A DNA stretch of 64,000 nt from Granulosicoccus sp964594905. Its GTDB lineage: Bacteria > Pseudomonadota > Gammaproteobacteria > Granulosicoccales > Granulosicoccaceae. Below, one piece after another: positions 1-9,101 of this stretch. The notes below the pieces were generated by a model. The model was not told the DNA's origin and did no database searches. It was given only the letters and a program-made list of their open reading frames with translations. The first letter of the stretch is position 1, and each line of letters starts with the position of its first letter. The DNA lies in NCBI GenBank assembly GCA_964594905.1, contig CAZQOI010000002.1:57767-121766 (forward strand), given 5' to 3'. A program made the position numbers and the translations under genes.

Positions 1-261
1 TGCCAAGTCACGTTTTACGTTTGCTTTGGAATTGGTTTTGGCGTTCTGGTTCTTACGGCTCAACTGCTTGTTGATGAGCTAGTTGTTCTACATGATTGTT
101 TTTGTGACGTTTCCTATCCCATTGGCCAGTGTGCAATGTTTCGCCGCAATACGATTTGGGATTTTGTTACCACTCAACACGATGGCGTTTTGGAGATATT
201 TCAGGTCTCATAGAGGACATTTTTTACGAACTCACGCCCGTGTAGGCGGCTTCCAAGAACT
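1..261. other. Left-edge stretch without a supported gene
   Basis: No gene can be supported here. The minus strand has a short lysine- and asparagine-rich frame running off the left edge, with a possible TTG start near position 64, but it has no ribosome binding site and only about 21 codons are visible. It could be the first codons of a gene lying further left. No clear terminator with a T-run is seen after cmoB. Confidence 0.3.
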
Positions 262-1272
262 TCATGCCTCGGCGATGAGAATCGCGCGACAAGGGCGAGG
301 GTGCCCCTCGATCGTCAATCTTTGGTCGGTTTGGTCCAGAGCCTCTTGCAGTGAGTGCTGAGTCATCCACGGTGTAGAGCGCTGCTCATCCAGAGTTGTC
401 TCGGCAACAGACACCAGGCGTACATCATTGAATCCCGACTCCTGTACCCAACGGACAAGTCGTGTGGGTGTCGGTAGCTCCCAAATGTTTCGCATTGATG
501 CATAGCGATTGTCTATGTGCAGTGATTCATCCTGTTTCTCGGATTCGTTGGGCAACACAAGCGTCTCAAGCACCAGTTCGCCACCGTGTCGAAGTGCTGC
601 GCGGAGTTCGTCAAGGTGTTCGCTTGGTTTACGCCGGTGATAAAGCACGCCCATTGAAAACACTGTGTCGAAGCAAGCCATTGGCCTGGGCAGACTTTCC
701 ATCGTTAATGGTAAATAGTGTGTAGCCGGGTCCTGTGCATAGCGTTGCACTAGCGCAAATTGATTGATGAATAACAACCCGGGGTCTATTCCAAGTACAA
801 GGCTTGCTCCCGCTTCACGCATGCGCCACAGGTGATAACCGCTACCGCAACCAACATCCAGAACAACTCGTCCGTCCAACGTTTGAATGTGTTCGCTAAG
901 GCGATCCCACTTCCAGTCGGAGCGCCATTCGGTATCAACAGTGATGTCGTTAAAGCGAAAAGGCCCCTTTCGCCACGGCATCAGAGACTTCAGGGAAGTA
1001 TGCAAACTGGATCGTTCCTGTGGGCTCATTTGTGACGACTGAATACAAACCATTCCGTCAATAATCGATAGTGACGGTTCAACCAGTTCTGGAGCATTGT
1101 TTGCGGCTTGTCGCCAAAGAGGTAAGTATCCATGTTTCAAATCGTTGCCGCGTTCTGTGACTGCGGTGATTAGTGCTTCGCCAAAAGGCTCTAATACAGT
1201 GTTACGAATACGCGAGGAGAAAGCTGCGGCATCCAGCTGGTAGCATCGTTCATCGATAGTGGCGTCATTCAT
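262..1272 (-). CDS. cmoB: tRNA U34 carboxymethyltransferase CmoB
   Basis: CmoB transfers the carboxymethyl group of carboxy-S-adenosylmethionine to 5-hydroxyuridine at the wobble position of several tRNAs, making cmo5U. The 336-residue product is close to the family length of about 323. A Rossmann methyltransferase core is visible in the middle (VLDVGCGSGYHLWRM near residue 140), followed by the motif FSMGVLYHRRKPSEHL typical of CmoB. The family's N-terminal extension precedes the core. It lies 8 bases after cmoA on the same strand, so the enzyme that makes the cofactor and the enzyme that uses it are probably cotranscribed. The ATG at 1272 fits the family N-terminus. Confidence 0.95.
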   Translation of the reverse strand: MNDATIDERCYQLDAAAFSSRIRNTVLEPFGEALITAVTERGNDLKHGYLPLWRQAANNAPELVEPSLSIIDGMVCIQSSQMSPQERSSLHTSLKSLMPWRKGPFRFNDITVDTEWRSDWKWDRLSEHIQTLDGRVVLDVGCGSGYHLWRMREAGASLVLGIDPGLLFINQFALVQRYAQDPATHYLPLTMESLPRPMACFDTVFSMGVLYHRRKPSEHLDELRAALRHGGELVLETLVLPNESEKQDESLHIDNRYASMRNIWELPTPTRLVRWVQESGFNDVRLVSVAETTLDEQRSTPWMTQHSLQEALDQTDQRLTIEGHPRPCRAILIAEA

Positions 1273-1280
1273 TGTCGCGT

Positions 1281-2075
1281 TTAATCTGTACCTTTAATCG
1301 CAATAATTGAGGCGAAATTAAAACACTGGAACCAGACACTGGCGTGTGAGAAACCAGCATCTTGTAATCGTTGTTGATGTGTATGTAGCGTATCGGGGAC
1401 CAATACGTTTTCCAGGGCGTTACGTTTCTGGCTTATCTCAAGGTCTGAATAACCATTGACACTCTTGAACGCGTGATACATGTTTACGTGCAACTCGTTG
1501 ACGACCGGATCATCAAGCAAAACCTTCTCTGACAAAATAAGCGCTCCACCGGGCAGCAAACTGTCAGCAATTTTTTTAACAAGCTTGGCGCGTGCGCTGG
1601 GCGCGATGAATTGCAGGGTAAAATTCATCGCAACCACTGATGCATTCTCCAAAGGGAATTCAGCCAGATCGGCTTCGTGTACCTGGATAGGAATATGACT
1701 ATTGCTTTTATTGGTATCGAGCTCAATGACCTTGCGACTCTCTTTAACCATCGCTGGTGAATTATCAATTGCATGGATCTCGATGCCACGCTCGGCGTCT
1801 TGATTGTCCGCAGCGGTTGCTCTTTTATCAGCCAGAGCTGCGCGAAACGCAATTGCTGTAGCACCGAGTGATGACCCAAGGTCATACATTCGCGTGCCCG
1901 CCCGGGCATAACGTCGGGCCAGCAGTCCAGATTGAGTGATGATTGACTCATACCCGGGAACTGAACGCCGCAGCATGTCCGGGAAAACGTCGACAACTGC
2001 CTGGTTGAACTTGAACGGAGCTGCTTCGCCGATGGGCGAGGCGAACAAGGAATCGCGATCTGGGTCTGTGCTCAT
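1281..2075 (-). CDS. cmoA: Carboxy-S-adenosyl-L-methionine synthase CmoA
   Basis: CmoA converts S-adenosylmethionine and prephenate to carboxy-SAM, the donor used by CmoB. The 264-residue protein has a class I methyltransferase fold: a glycine motif (YDLGSSLGATAIAF), an acidic strand (IHAIDNSPAMV) and the conserved segment VVAMNFTLQFI. The prephenate requirement links it to the aromatic pathway, and a DAHP synthase gene lies 1.2 kb away, although that may be chance. It is the first gene of a two-gene unit with cmoB and is divergent from azlC across only 30 bases, so any promoter must sit in or beside the start of azlC. Confidence 0.95.
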   Translation of the reverse strand: MSTDPDRDSLFASPIGEAAPFKFNQAVVDVFPDMLRRSVPGYESIITQSGLLARRYARAGTRMYDLGSSLGATAIAFRAALADKRATAADNQDAERGIEIHAIDNSPAMVKESRKVIELDTNKSNSHIPIQVHEADLAEFPLENASVVAMNFTLQFIAPSARAKLVKKIADSLLPGGALILSEKVLLDDPVVNELHVNMYHAFKSVNGYSDLEISQKRNALENVLVPDTLHTHQQRLQDAGFSHASVWFQCFNFASIIAIKGTD

Positions 2076-2105
2076 GCGTATAATTTAACCGATGAGTGGA
2101 CAATC

Positions 2106-2855
2106 ATGAGCGTTTCTGTTCGAGAACCTGTCGCGGCACGACGTGAGGAGTTTTTCTCAGGTGTGCGCGATACCTTTCCGTTAATAGTTGGCGCTATTCC
2201 GTTTGGCATTATATTCGGTGCGCTTGCCGTGTCTGCTGGTTTATCAGTTCCGGCAGCTGTCGCGATGAGTTTGATCGTCTTTGCTGGGTCGGCCCAGTTT
2301 ATCGCCGCCGGTCTCGTGTCGCAGGGAGCGGGGGTGTTGATCATCGTTCTGACAACCTTTGTTGTGAACTTACGCCATGGATTGTATGCCGCATCGTTGG
2401 GACCTTATTTACGTGGGCTGTCACAACGCTGGTTAGTGCCTCTGGGATTCTGGCTCACTGATGAAGCATATGCCGTGGTTATTCAGCGTTACGAACGCGC
2501 CGATGCATCACCCCACAAGCATTGGTACTACTTAGGCTCATGTGTGTTCATGTACGTGAACTGGCAGATCTGCACATTGATCGGCATAGTGGCCGGGACT
2601 CGTTTGCAAGGGATTAGTGATTGGGGTCTTGAGTTCGCGCTGGTGGTGACCTTTATCGGTATTGTTGTGCCTCTGTTGACAACCTTTCCGATGCTGCTTG
2701 CCTCGCTTGTCGCTGGTGGCGTCGCCTTATGGTTTCGTGAATTGCCGAATCAGCTTGGTTTGATGTTGGGCGCCTTGGCTGGAATTGCAGCGGGTTACCT
2801 TTTAAGCGCTCGTTCGCTTGAAGTTAACGACAGTTCTGTAGAGAGTGAGCAATGA
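2106..2855 (+). CDS. azlC: AzlC-type branched-chain amino acid exporter, large subunit
   Basis: AzlC is the large membrane subunit of a two-component branched-chain amino acid exporter; the E. coli pair is YgaZ/YgaH. The 249-residue protein has the family signature near residues 20-60 (FPLIVGAIPFGIIFGALAV, then FAGSAQFIAAGLV) and the motif NLRHGLYAASL near residue 87. Several hydrophobic segments follow, consistent with about seven membrane spans. The stop overlaps the azlD start by four bases (ATGA), so the subunits are translationally coupled. The actual substrate cannot be told from sequence. Confidence 0.9.
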   Translation: MSVSVREPVAARREEFFSGVRDTFPLIVGAIPFGIIFGALAVSAGLSVPAAVAMSLIVFAGSAQFIAAGLVSQGAGVLIIVLTTFVVNLRHGLYAASLGPYLRGLSQRWLVPLGFWLTDEAYAVVIQRYERADASPHKHWYYLGSCVFMYVNWQICTLIGIVAGTRLQGISDWGLEFALVVTFIGIVVPLLTTFPMLLASLVAGGVALWFRELPNQLGLMLGALAGIAAGYLLSARSLEVNDSSVESEQ

Positions 2856-3181
2856 GCGCGATAGAAGAATTTTTGCTGATTTTCGGCATGATGATCGTGA
2901 CCTTCGGTGTGCGTTATCCGATACTGGCGTTAAGTGGTCGTTATCAGTTGCCAGAACCGATTGAACGCGCTTTGCGGTTTGTACCAGTCGCGGTATTGAC
3001 AGCATTCGTGGTACCGATCCTCGTTGCACCAACGGGTGAGATAGCGGTTTCAATCGATAACGAGTATCTGGTAGCTGGTGTCGCGTCAATCCTGGTTGCC
3101 TGGTTTGTTCGTCATTTGCTAACCACCATTGTGCTCGGCATGACACTTTTCCTGATACTACGATTTGTGCTGTCTGCCTGA
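2852..3181 (+). CDS. azlD: AzlD-type branched-chain amino acid exporter, small subunit
   Basis: This is the small membrane partner of AzlC. The 109-residue product has about four hydrophobic segments and the family pattern: an N-terminal span (LLIFGMMIVTFGVRYPILAL), then LRFVPVAVLTAFVVPIL and a last span ending in FLILRFVLSA. The start ATG overlaps the azlC stop, the usual arrangement. It converges on the DAHP synthase gene across 79 bases, where only a weak five-base-pair hairpin (GCTCC/GGAGC) is visible. Confidence 0.88.
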   Translation: MSAIEEFLLIFGMMIVTFGVRYPILALSGRYQLPEPIERALRFVPVAVLTAFVVPILVAPTGEIAVSIDNEYLVAGVASILVAWFVRHLLTTIVLGMTLFLILRFVLSA

Positions 3182-3260
3182 TCCCAGAATTCAGTAGTAA
3201 CAGGCAATTTGTATGGCTGCTAAAGGTCCAAGACTAATGCTCCAAGATCGGAGCCAATGA

Positions 3261-4343
3261 TTAGCCCGGAAAACGAGACGCGAGAGTGCCATGTAACTCG
3301 TTGATCAATGCTTCTGTGGTTTCCCAATTGATGCAAGCATCGGTAACCGATACGCCGTATTCCAAATTCGCAGGATCCACGAGCTTTTGATTACCAGCGT
3401 TCAGATGTGATTCGAGCATGATGCCAATGATGGAGTCGTTTCCAGCGGCCAGTTGCTCGGCCACATTTTGCGTAACCAGACGTTGTCTCTCGTGATCTTT
3501 GTTGGCGTTGGCGTGTGTGCAGTCAATCATGATTCTTTTTGGTAAACCTGCTTGCTTTAACGCTTCTTCGGTTAGCGCAACGTTGACAGAGTCATAGTTG
3601 GGTTCTCGGCCACCGCGTAGAATGATATGACCGTAAGCATTGCCGCTGGTATTCAACACGGTGACCTGGCCATCAACGTTGATTCCCAAAAAGGCATGCG
3701 GATTGGCGGCTGATTGCATGGCATTGATGGCAACATCAAGATTACCGTCGGTTCCGTTCTTGAAGCCTACTGCGGTTGACAGTCCACTGGCCATTTCCCG
3801 ATGAGTCTGGGATTCCGTTGTGCGTGCACCAATAGCTGCCCAACTGAAAAGATCGGACAAGTATTGCGGACTGATTGGATCAAGTGCTTCAGTGCCTGTG
3901 GGGATGCCATTCTCGGCAAGCCACACGAGCAGCTCGCGGGCATGGGCAAGTCCAGTATCTATATCGAAACTGCCGTCGAGGTGCGGATCATTGATCAAAC
4001 CCTTCCAGCCAACAGTTGTGCGGGGCTTTTCAAAATAGACACGCATCACGAGGTTGATGCGCTCGGAAACAGCAGCGCGCAATTCCTTGAAACGCATTGC
4101 GTATTCTTTGGCTGCGTCAAGATCGTGAATTGAGCAGGGGCCAACCACGGCCAAGAGACGGTTGTCGCGCTGATCGAGAATCGCTTCTATTTCTGCACGG
4201 CCTAATTCGATGGTTTGAGTTGCATCCTCTGAGCGTGGAAAACGCCTGCGAAGCTCAGCCGGTGACACCAGAGTTTTCTCTGCAACGATTTTGGTATTGG
4301 AAAGCGGTCGGTTAAGCGTGCTGACCGTATTACTTGAAGACAT
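3261..4343 (-). CDS. 3-deoxy-7-phosphoheptulonate (DAHP) synthase, class I
   Basis: This enzyme condenses phosphoenolpyruvate with erythrose 4-phosphate, the first step of the shikimate pathway. The 360 residues match the AroF/AroG/AroH family (about 350). Visible motifs are AVVGPCSIHDL near residue 64, MRVYFEKPRTTVGWKGL (substrate binding), GARTTESQTHREMASG, GFKNGTDGN and IMIDCTHANANKDH. An N-terminal extension of about 45 residues, where feedback regulation resides in this family, is present. Whether it responds to Phe, Tyr or Trp cannot be judged, so no symbol is given. It lies 42 bases after rnd on the same strand and may share its transcript. Confidence 0.94.
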   Translation of the reverse strand: MSSSNTVSTLNRPLSNTKIVAEKTLVSPAELRRRFPRSEDATQTIELGRAEIEAILDQRDNRLLAVVGPCSIHDLDAAKEYAMRFKELRAAVSERINLVMRVYFEKPRTTVGWKGLINDPHLDGSFDIDTGLAHARELLVWLAENGIPTGTEALDPISPQYLSDLFSWAAIGARTTESQTHREMASGLSTAVGFKNGTDGNLDVAINAMQSAANPHAFLGINVDGQVTVLNTSGNAYGHIILRGGREPNYDSVNVALTEEALKQAGLPKRIMIDCTHANANKDHERQRLVTQNVAEQLAAGNDSIIGIMLESHLNAGNQKLVDPANLEYGVSVTDACINWETTEALINELHGTLASRFPG

Positions 4344-4385
4344 GGAGAAATACCGAGACTTGGCTGATGACAGTGGCGGTGTAGG

Positions 4386-5549
4386 TTACACGTCGATATT
4401 GCGTCTGACCAGACCTTTGCTGTCAATTGCCAACATCGCCTTGCCATCGATCAGTGATCGCAAGTCATCACCAAGCAAGTTTTCACGCCAGCCAGAGAGC
4501 TGGTGCTCACCACTTGTCGTCACCAACAGCTCAAGCTCTTTGATCGGTGCGAGCAGCCCTGCAGCAATATCGAGATCGCTTGCGCGCTGATGTACCCAGG
4601 CATTGAGTAGTTGCACACGGGCAAGACTTGCGGCATCGAGTTTCTTCTTCTTTTTAAAGGGTGGCAGCGGTATTGGCTGTTCGTTCTTTGCGCTGTCAAT
4701 CACCTGTAACAGCTCGGCGCCATGGCGTTCACGGGTCTTGCGATCAAGGCTCCTTATGTGACCCAGTTCCTTATTTGAATCGGGTTGTTGCTGTGCCAGG
4801 GATATCAGTACATCATCTTTTATTAACCAGTTGCGCGGCAGGTTGAGCTCACGCGCCTTGATTTCTCGCCATTGTGCAAGTTTCTGAATAATTGATAGAG
4901 CCGGCCCTTTGTAGCGCTGAACGTTACGAATTTTTTTCCAGCGCTCCGCTGCGGGTTGCTCATAACGCTCAGCGTTTTCCCATTCTGCGAATTCTGGTCG
5001 AAGCCATTCGAGTCGCCCAAGTGCGTCGAGCTTGGTGTGGAAATCCAGATACAGTTGCTCCAGATAGATAACGTCATCCAGTGCATAACGTATCTGCTCT
5101 TCTGGCAATGGTCGACGTGTCCAATCAGCACGAGTATGAGACTTCGATAACTCGATCCCGAGATGTTCCTTGACGAGATTGCCGTATCCGATCTGCTCGT
5201 TGTAGCCAAGTAAAGGTGCGGCTATTTGCGTATCAAACAGTGGAGTCGGGACGTGTTTGGTTAACTGGAAGAAAATTTCTTGATCTTGCGAGGCCGCGTG
5301 AAAGACTTTTGTAACCGATTCGTCGAGCAGCAGATCGATCAAGGGCGAGAGGTCTTTGATCGCGATCGTATCGATGCACGCAAGAGACGATTCGTGTTTG
5401 ATCTGTACAAGACAGAGCTCTGGTCTGTAGGTGCGCTCGCGGAGAAACTCCGTATCGATGGCGATATAGGATTTACTGCGTAGGGCAGTACAGAAGGTAC
5501 TCAGGTCGTCGACGTTGTCGATGTACTGGCTGTCGATATCGTTTGTCAT
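4386..5549 (-). CDS. rnd: Ribonuclease D
   Basis: RNase D is a 3'-5' exoribonuclease that trims tRNA precursors and other stable RNAs. The 387-residue protein (375 in E. coli) carries the DEDDy exonuclease motifs: IAIDTEFLRERTY near residue 30, FHAASQDQEIFF near residue 98 and RYALDDVIYLEQLY near residue 154. The C-terminal half contains HRDC-type helical domains (LAQWREIKARELNLPRNWLI). It is upstream of the DAHP synthase gene on the same strand. Confidence 0.94.
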   Translation of the reverse strand: MTNDIDSQYIDNVDDLSTFCTALRSKSYIAIDTEFLRERTYRPELCLVQIKHESSLACIDTIAIKDLSPLIDLLLDESVTKVFHAASQDQEIFFQLTKHVPTPLFDTQIAAPLLGYNEQIGYGNLVKEHLGIELSKSHTRADWTRRPLPEEQIRYALDDVIYLEQLYLDFHTKLDALGRLEWLRPEFAEWENAERYEQPAAERWKKIRNVQRYKGPALSIIQKLAQWREIKARELNLPRNWLIKDDVLISLAQQQPDSNKELGHIRSLDRKTRERHGAELLQVIDSAKNEQPIPLPPFKKKKKLDAASLARVQLLNAWVHQRASDLDIAAGLLAPIKELELLVTTSGEHQLSGWRENLLGDDLRSLIDGKAMLAIDSKGLVRRNIDV

Positions 5550-5582
5550 GGGATTAGTTTACCTGTCCCACGTGGGTTCGAT

Positions 5583-8500
5583 TCAGAAAGAGAACGAATA
5601 AAAAAAGTCGACTGCTCTCTCAGTGCCTTGCGCTGCCTCTAGGTAGAGCTTTTTGGTCAAATCGTAACGAAGGTATAGTGTGTTCTGAGGTTGGAATACA
5701 CTGCGTCCGTAGCGAAGTAGCAAACGATCATTGAGACGACCGCTTACCACTATCTCTGTATTGTCCCCGCGTCCGCGTGTCTCGAGTTCAAATTCCTCAA
5801 CACCTAGTGATTCTGCAATACCACTGGTGATGGATTTCCCACCTTTGACGGTAAGGGCGAGAGCGGCTGTGGCTAAAAGGCTAGCTTCCTCATCGCTGGT
5901 TTCATTGATATCTCGGCCTAGCACAATGTAGGACAGGATTGAATCCTCCGCTTTGTCCGACGGATCGGTAAACAGAGAGATGACTGGCTTCTCGACGGTA
6001 CCAAGTATTCGGAGTCCGGCAACGCGATCTTCGTCGTCGATTTCACGTACGGCGTCGATCCTCAAGCGTGATTGATTAACAGGACCAACGAACAGGACGG
6101 TGCCATCAGCTTGTAGATTCTGACCGTATTGTTTATAGATTCCGTCAACAACTTCGATCTCACCACCAAGTTGTGGCGGATTATCACCCTTGATACTGAC
6201 AGACATATCGCCTTTCAATTCAGCATCCAGACCGTAAGCTGCAAGATTTACATCATCACCGAGGGATACATTCACATCAACGCGAAGATCTATATCGCTC
6301 TTGGCGGCAACTGCCTCTTCTTGTTTCTCCGCCTCATCTTCGATAATGATAACGTCGTCTGACAAGGTTGATGCACCTTTGGGTAATTGCACCACGTCGA
6401 TATCTGCATAGGGGATATCGATATCGCCACTGATGCTAATCGAGTCAGGCGCAGCGCGTACCACAATGTCATGATTGACAGTGGCGCTTTGCACGGGATC
6501 CTGTGCGATCGTCAATTGCCGACCCGTCAGTGTGATGTTGGCGAGCCAGTCTTCAGGGCGCTGCCAATTGATGTTACCGCCAACCGCGATGTTGCCGTTG
6601 CCACTATCGACCTTTCCGACTAGTGATGCGCGTTTGCCGATAACGTTGGCTGTAATCTTGCCGCCGGTAATGGGTAGTGGAAGCGTGCTTGATTTGACAA
6701 CTGGATCGCTGAGAATGAAACGGCCATCGAAACGTGGGTTGCTCAAACGGCCTGATAGGGCACCGCTGGCATCAAGGTTACCGGCGATTTCATCAAATTC
6801 AGGCAGGAATGCTTTGGCAATGCCAACGTCAAAACCTGACAGATTAATGGTTCCTGAAATTGGTTTCTCTTCACTCTGTGGATTCATTTGAACCGAGAAG
6901 TCTGCGCTGCCCAGTGTGTCGGACTTGAGTCTGAGTCGTGCGTCAATGTTATTTGGATCAATGGTCGCATCGAGGTTTAGATCGTCGTAGCTAAAGCTTA
7001 TAAGGTTATCGTTAGGATCCACAACTTCGACACCACCAGCGTCGATGCGGGTAGTGGATGTAACTGAATACCCGCCAGGTAGATCCTCACCCCAGGCAAT
7101 GGTTGTATCGGACTCAAGCATTCCCTTCAGGGTGGATTCGGCGGGTAGAAATGGGTTCAAGCGTTCAAGCGGGTACGACTTGAGTGACACAGCAGCGGTA
7201 CCTTGCGGCAGAGCAAGCACCTTATTTTCCAGGCACAAGCTTGTTTCTTCAGTTCGCCAACAATGTGGGTCGATAGCGAATTGCTTACTTTCCTGCTGCC
7301 ATTCAAGGTTGGTTGGAGATTCGAGAGTGATGTTGTGAGCCGGGACTTCCAGTTCAACAGATTGCAAGCTTCCTAGCCAATCGAAACTGTCGTTGAGTCC
7401 ACCTGTTGCCTTGAGATTGATAGCCGTTTGCTCCGGTCCATCAGAGAAAAGTGTGATTTTGTGTTCCTCGCGAGCACCGCTTAATTTAAGACGTGTATTG
7501 CTGATGGCCTGTTCGCCCGATTGCAGCTTGCCAAGTGCCAGGGACACACTGCTGTCCTTTTCGAATAACTCGGCAATATCTGCTTGAAGTCGAAGCCCTG
7601 AGACAAGAATGTCATTGAACTTGATGACTTGAGATGTCGCGTCAAGTTTTACCGAAGGTGTTTTGAGAGGGCCCCGAAGCGCTATATTCGCATCGAAACC
7701 ACCGGCAAGTTCTGGCATCAGGTTTTGTAGCTCTGGCAAGCTTGTCTTGATATCCAGTTTCCATTGGTCACTGACAATGCCGTTTGCTCTAATCTGATTC
7801 CTGCTGTTATCAAGCGATAACGAGTCCAGCATCCAGACGTTATCTAGCCCTTTTGCAAGCTTTGCATTCAAATCAAACGGAAGTTCACGCAAAGTGCCCT
7901 TAACATTTGCACGCTCAACATCAACGGTCCAGTTGCCGTCTTCCACTGTGCCGGTGGCAATGATTTTACCGTCGAGCTGACCGGTAATTTCAGGTGTATG
8001 CAAGGCTGGATCAAGATTTTCTATATCGATATCTGAATTCCACGCTATACCTTCAATCCAGTTGAGCGTTGCACTGCCAGAGATTGCACCACCAAGCGTT
8101 GCAATGCCAATACCGGGAAGGGTCAGGCGTTCAGTATTCGCACGTCCAGCTAGTTGTATGCTGCTATTGGGTATTTGCTCACCGTTTAAATTGGTTGTGA
8201 TACTTAGCGCGTAGTCATCGAGATTGCCTTTCACTGTGATGTCTGTGTTTGAAAGTTTTGCTTGTTCAAACGTATCCAGTGGCCAGCCAAGTTCAGCGGC
8301 TTTAATAGCAATATTAGCTGGAAGCTTTTTCTCGAGTGCTTGTAAATCTCCGTTAATGTTCAGCGTCGCAAGCCCGGTTATATCAGCGTTTATCTTGAGA
8401 TCAGCAACTGTGTTAGTCACTGTCGCCTTAAGTTGCACGTCCTTATCTTCAAAGACGTCTACCCCTGCAGCGTTAATAACAAGAGCGATAGGGTAGTCAC

Positions 8501-9101
8501 CATCAAGAGTGATCGTACCGCTGATATCAGCGCGATGTTGTTGATAGTCTGCACTGAATTCTGTCAGTGTAACTTGGCTGATGTCATCTTCTGTACGAGT
8601 ATTGGCAACCAGTTTGATATTGTCGATAATCTGTTCTGGAGCGTCACCCGGCGGCTGAAACCGCAGGCGCTTGATCAACATTTCTTTTGCGGTTACGTTG
8701 ATTGGAAGTTTAATAGCCGGAAGTGTGATCGGCGCATCGTCCGATGCTGTGTCTACTTTTTCGCTTGCTTTGGTTTTGATGATGAGTTCATCGACAATGG
8801 CATGGTCAAGGCAAAACTCACGATTTCGCAAGCAGGACAAGCGCCACGATGTATCAACACCACTGGCTTCAATGCTCATTGCTTCGTTTTCGAAACTGAC
8901 AGCGCCTGCCTTGATGCCGTGCTGTAGATTTCCGTCAACGCTGGTGATATCGAGCCCATCAATACGCTTGATGGCTTCCGCGCTGGCGAGTTCGAAGCCT
9001 TTGTTGGTCGCCGCGACAACGTACACGCAAGCAACCAGCAACACTAGAAGGATCACTATCGCGATAAGGATTCGAAGAGTCCATTTGGATAAGCGCTTCA
9101 C
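5583..9101 (-). CDS. tamB: Translocation and assembly module inner-membrane subunit TamB
   Basis: TamB is an AsmA-like, inner-membrane-anchored periplasmic protein. It works with TamA in outer-membrane protein assembly and, for the wider family, in phospholipid transport between membranes. The chosen start is GTG at 9101, sharing one base with the tamA stop (TAGTG) and preceded by GGGAG; an upstream ATG at 9206 would lie deep inside tamA. The resulting 1172-residue protein begins with basic residues and one membrane span (LRILIAIVILLVLLVACVYVV). It continues as long beta-rich repeats and ends in the DUF490/TamB domain with a final aromatic residue (FFYSFSF), like an outer-membrane-facing strand. 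Confidence 0.93.
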   Translation of the reverse strand: MKRLSKWTLRILIAIVILLVLLVACVYVVAATNKGFELASAEAIKRIDGLDITSVDGNLQHGIKAGAVSFENEAMSIEASGVDTSWRLSCLRNREFCLDHAIVDELIIKTKASEKVDTASDDAPITLPAIKLPINVTAKEMLIKRLRFQPPGDAPEQIIDNIKLVANTRTEDDISQVTLTEFSADYQQHRADISGTITLDGDYPIALVINAAGVDVFEDKDVQLKATVTNTVADLKINADITGLATLNINGDLQALEKKLPANIAIKAAELGWPLDTFEQAKLSNTDITVKGNLDDYALSITTNLNGEQIPNSSIQLAGRANTERLTLPGIGIATLGGAISGSATLNWIEGIAWNSDIDIENLDPALHTPEITGQLDGKIIATGTVEDGNWTVDVERANVKGTLRELPFDLNAKLAKGLDNVWMLDSLSLDNSRNQIRANGIVSDQWKLDIKTSLPELQNLMPELAGGFDANIALRGPLKTPSVKLDATSQVIKFNDILVSGLRLQADIAELFEKDSSVSLALGKLQSGEQAISNTRLKLSGAREEHKITLFSDGPEQTAINLKATGGLNDSFDWLGSLQSVELEVPAHNITLESPTNLEWQQESKQFAIDPHCWRTEETSLCLENKVLALPQGTAAVSLKSYPLERLNPFLPAESTLKGMLESDTTIAWGEDLPGGYSVTSTTRIDAGGVEVVDPNDNLISFSYDDLNLDATIDPNNIDARLRLKSDTLGSADFSVQMNPQSEEKPISGTINLSGFDVGIAKAFLPEFDEIAGNLDASGALSGRLSNPRFDGRFILSDPVVKSSTLPLPITGGKITANVIGKRASLVGKVDSGNGNIAVGGNINWQRPEDWLANITLTGRQLTIAQDPVQSATVNHDIVVRAAPDSISISGDIDIPYADIDVVQLPKGASTLSDDVIIIEDEAEKQEEAVAAKSDIDLRVDVNVSLGDDVNLAAYGLDAELKGDMSVSIKGDNPPQLGGEIEVVDGIYKQYGQNLQADGTVLFVGPVNQSRLRIDAVREIDDEDRVAGLRILGTVEKPVISLFTDPSDKAEDSILSYIVLGRDINETSDEEASLLATAALALTVKGGKSITSGIAESLGVEEFELETRGRGDNTEIVVSGRLNDRLLLRYGRSVFQPQNTLYLRYDLTKKLYLEAAQGTERAVDFFYSFSF

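Noticed and set aside
1..64. Lysine-rich minus-strand frame reaching the left edge
   Set aside because: Only about 21 codons, a TTG start and no ribosome binding site; not enough to call a gene.
83..361. Plus-strand open frame of 92 codons
   Set aside because: It overlaps the end of cmoB, has no ribosome binding site and resembles no family.
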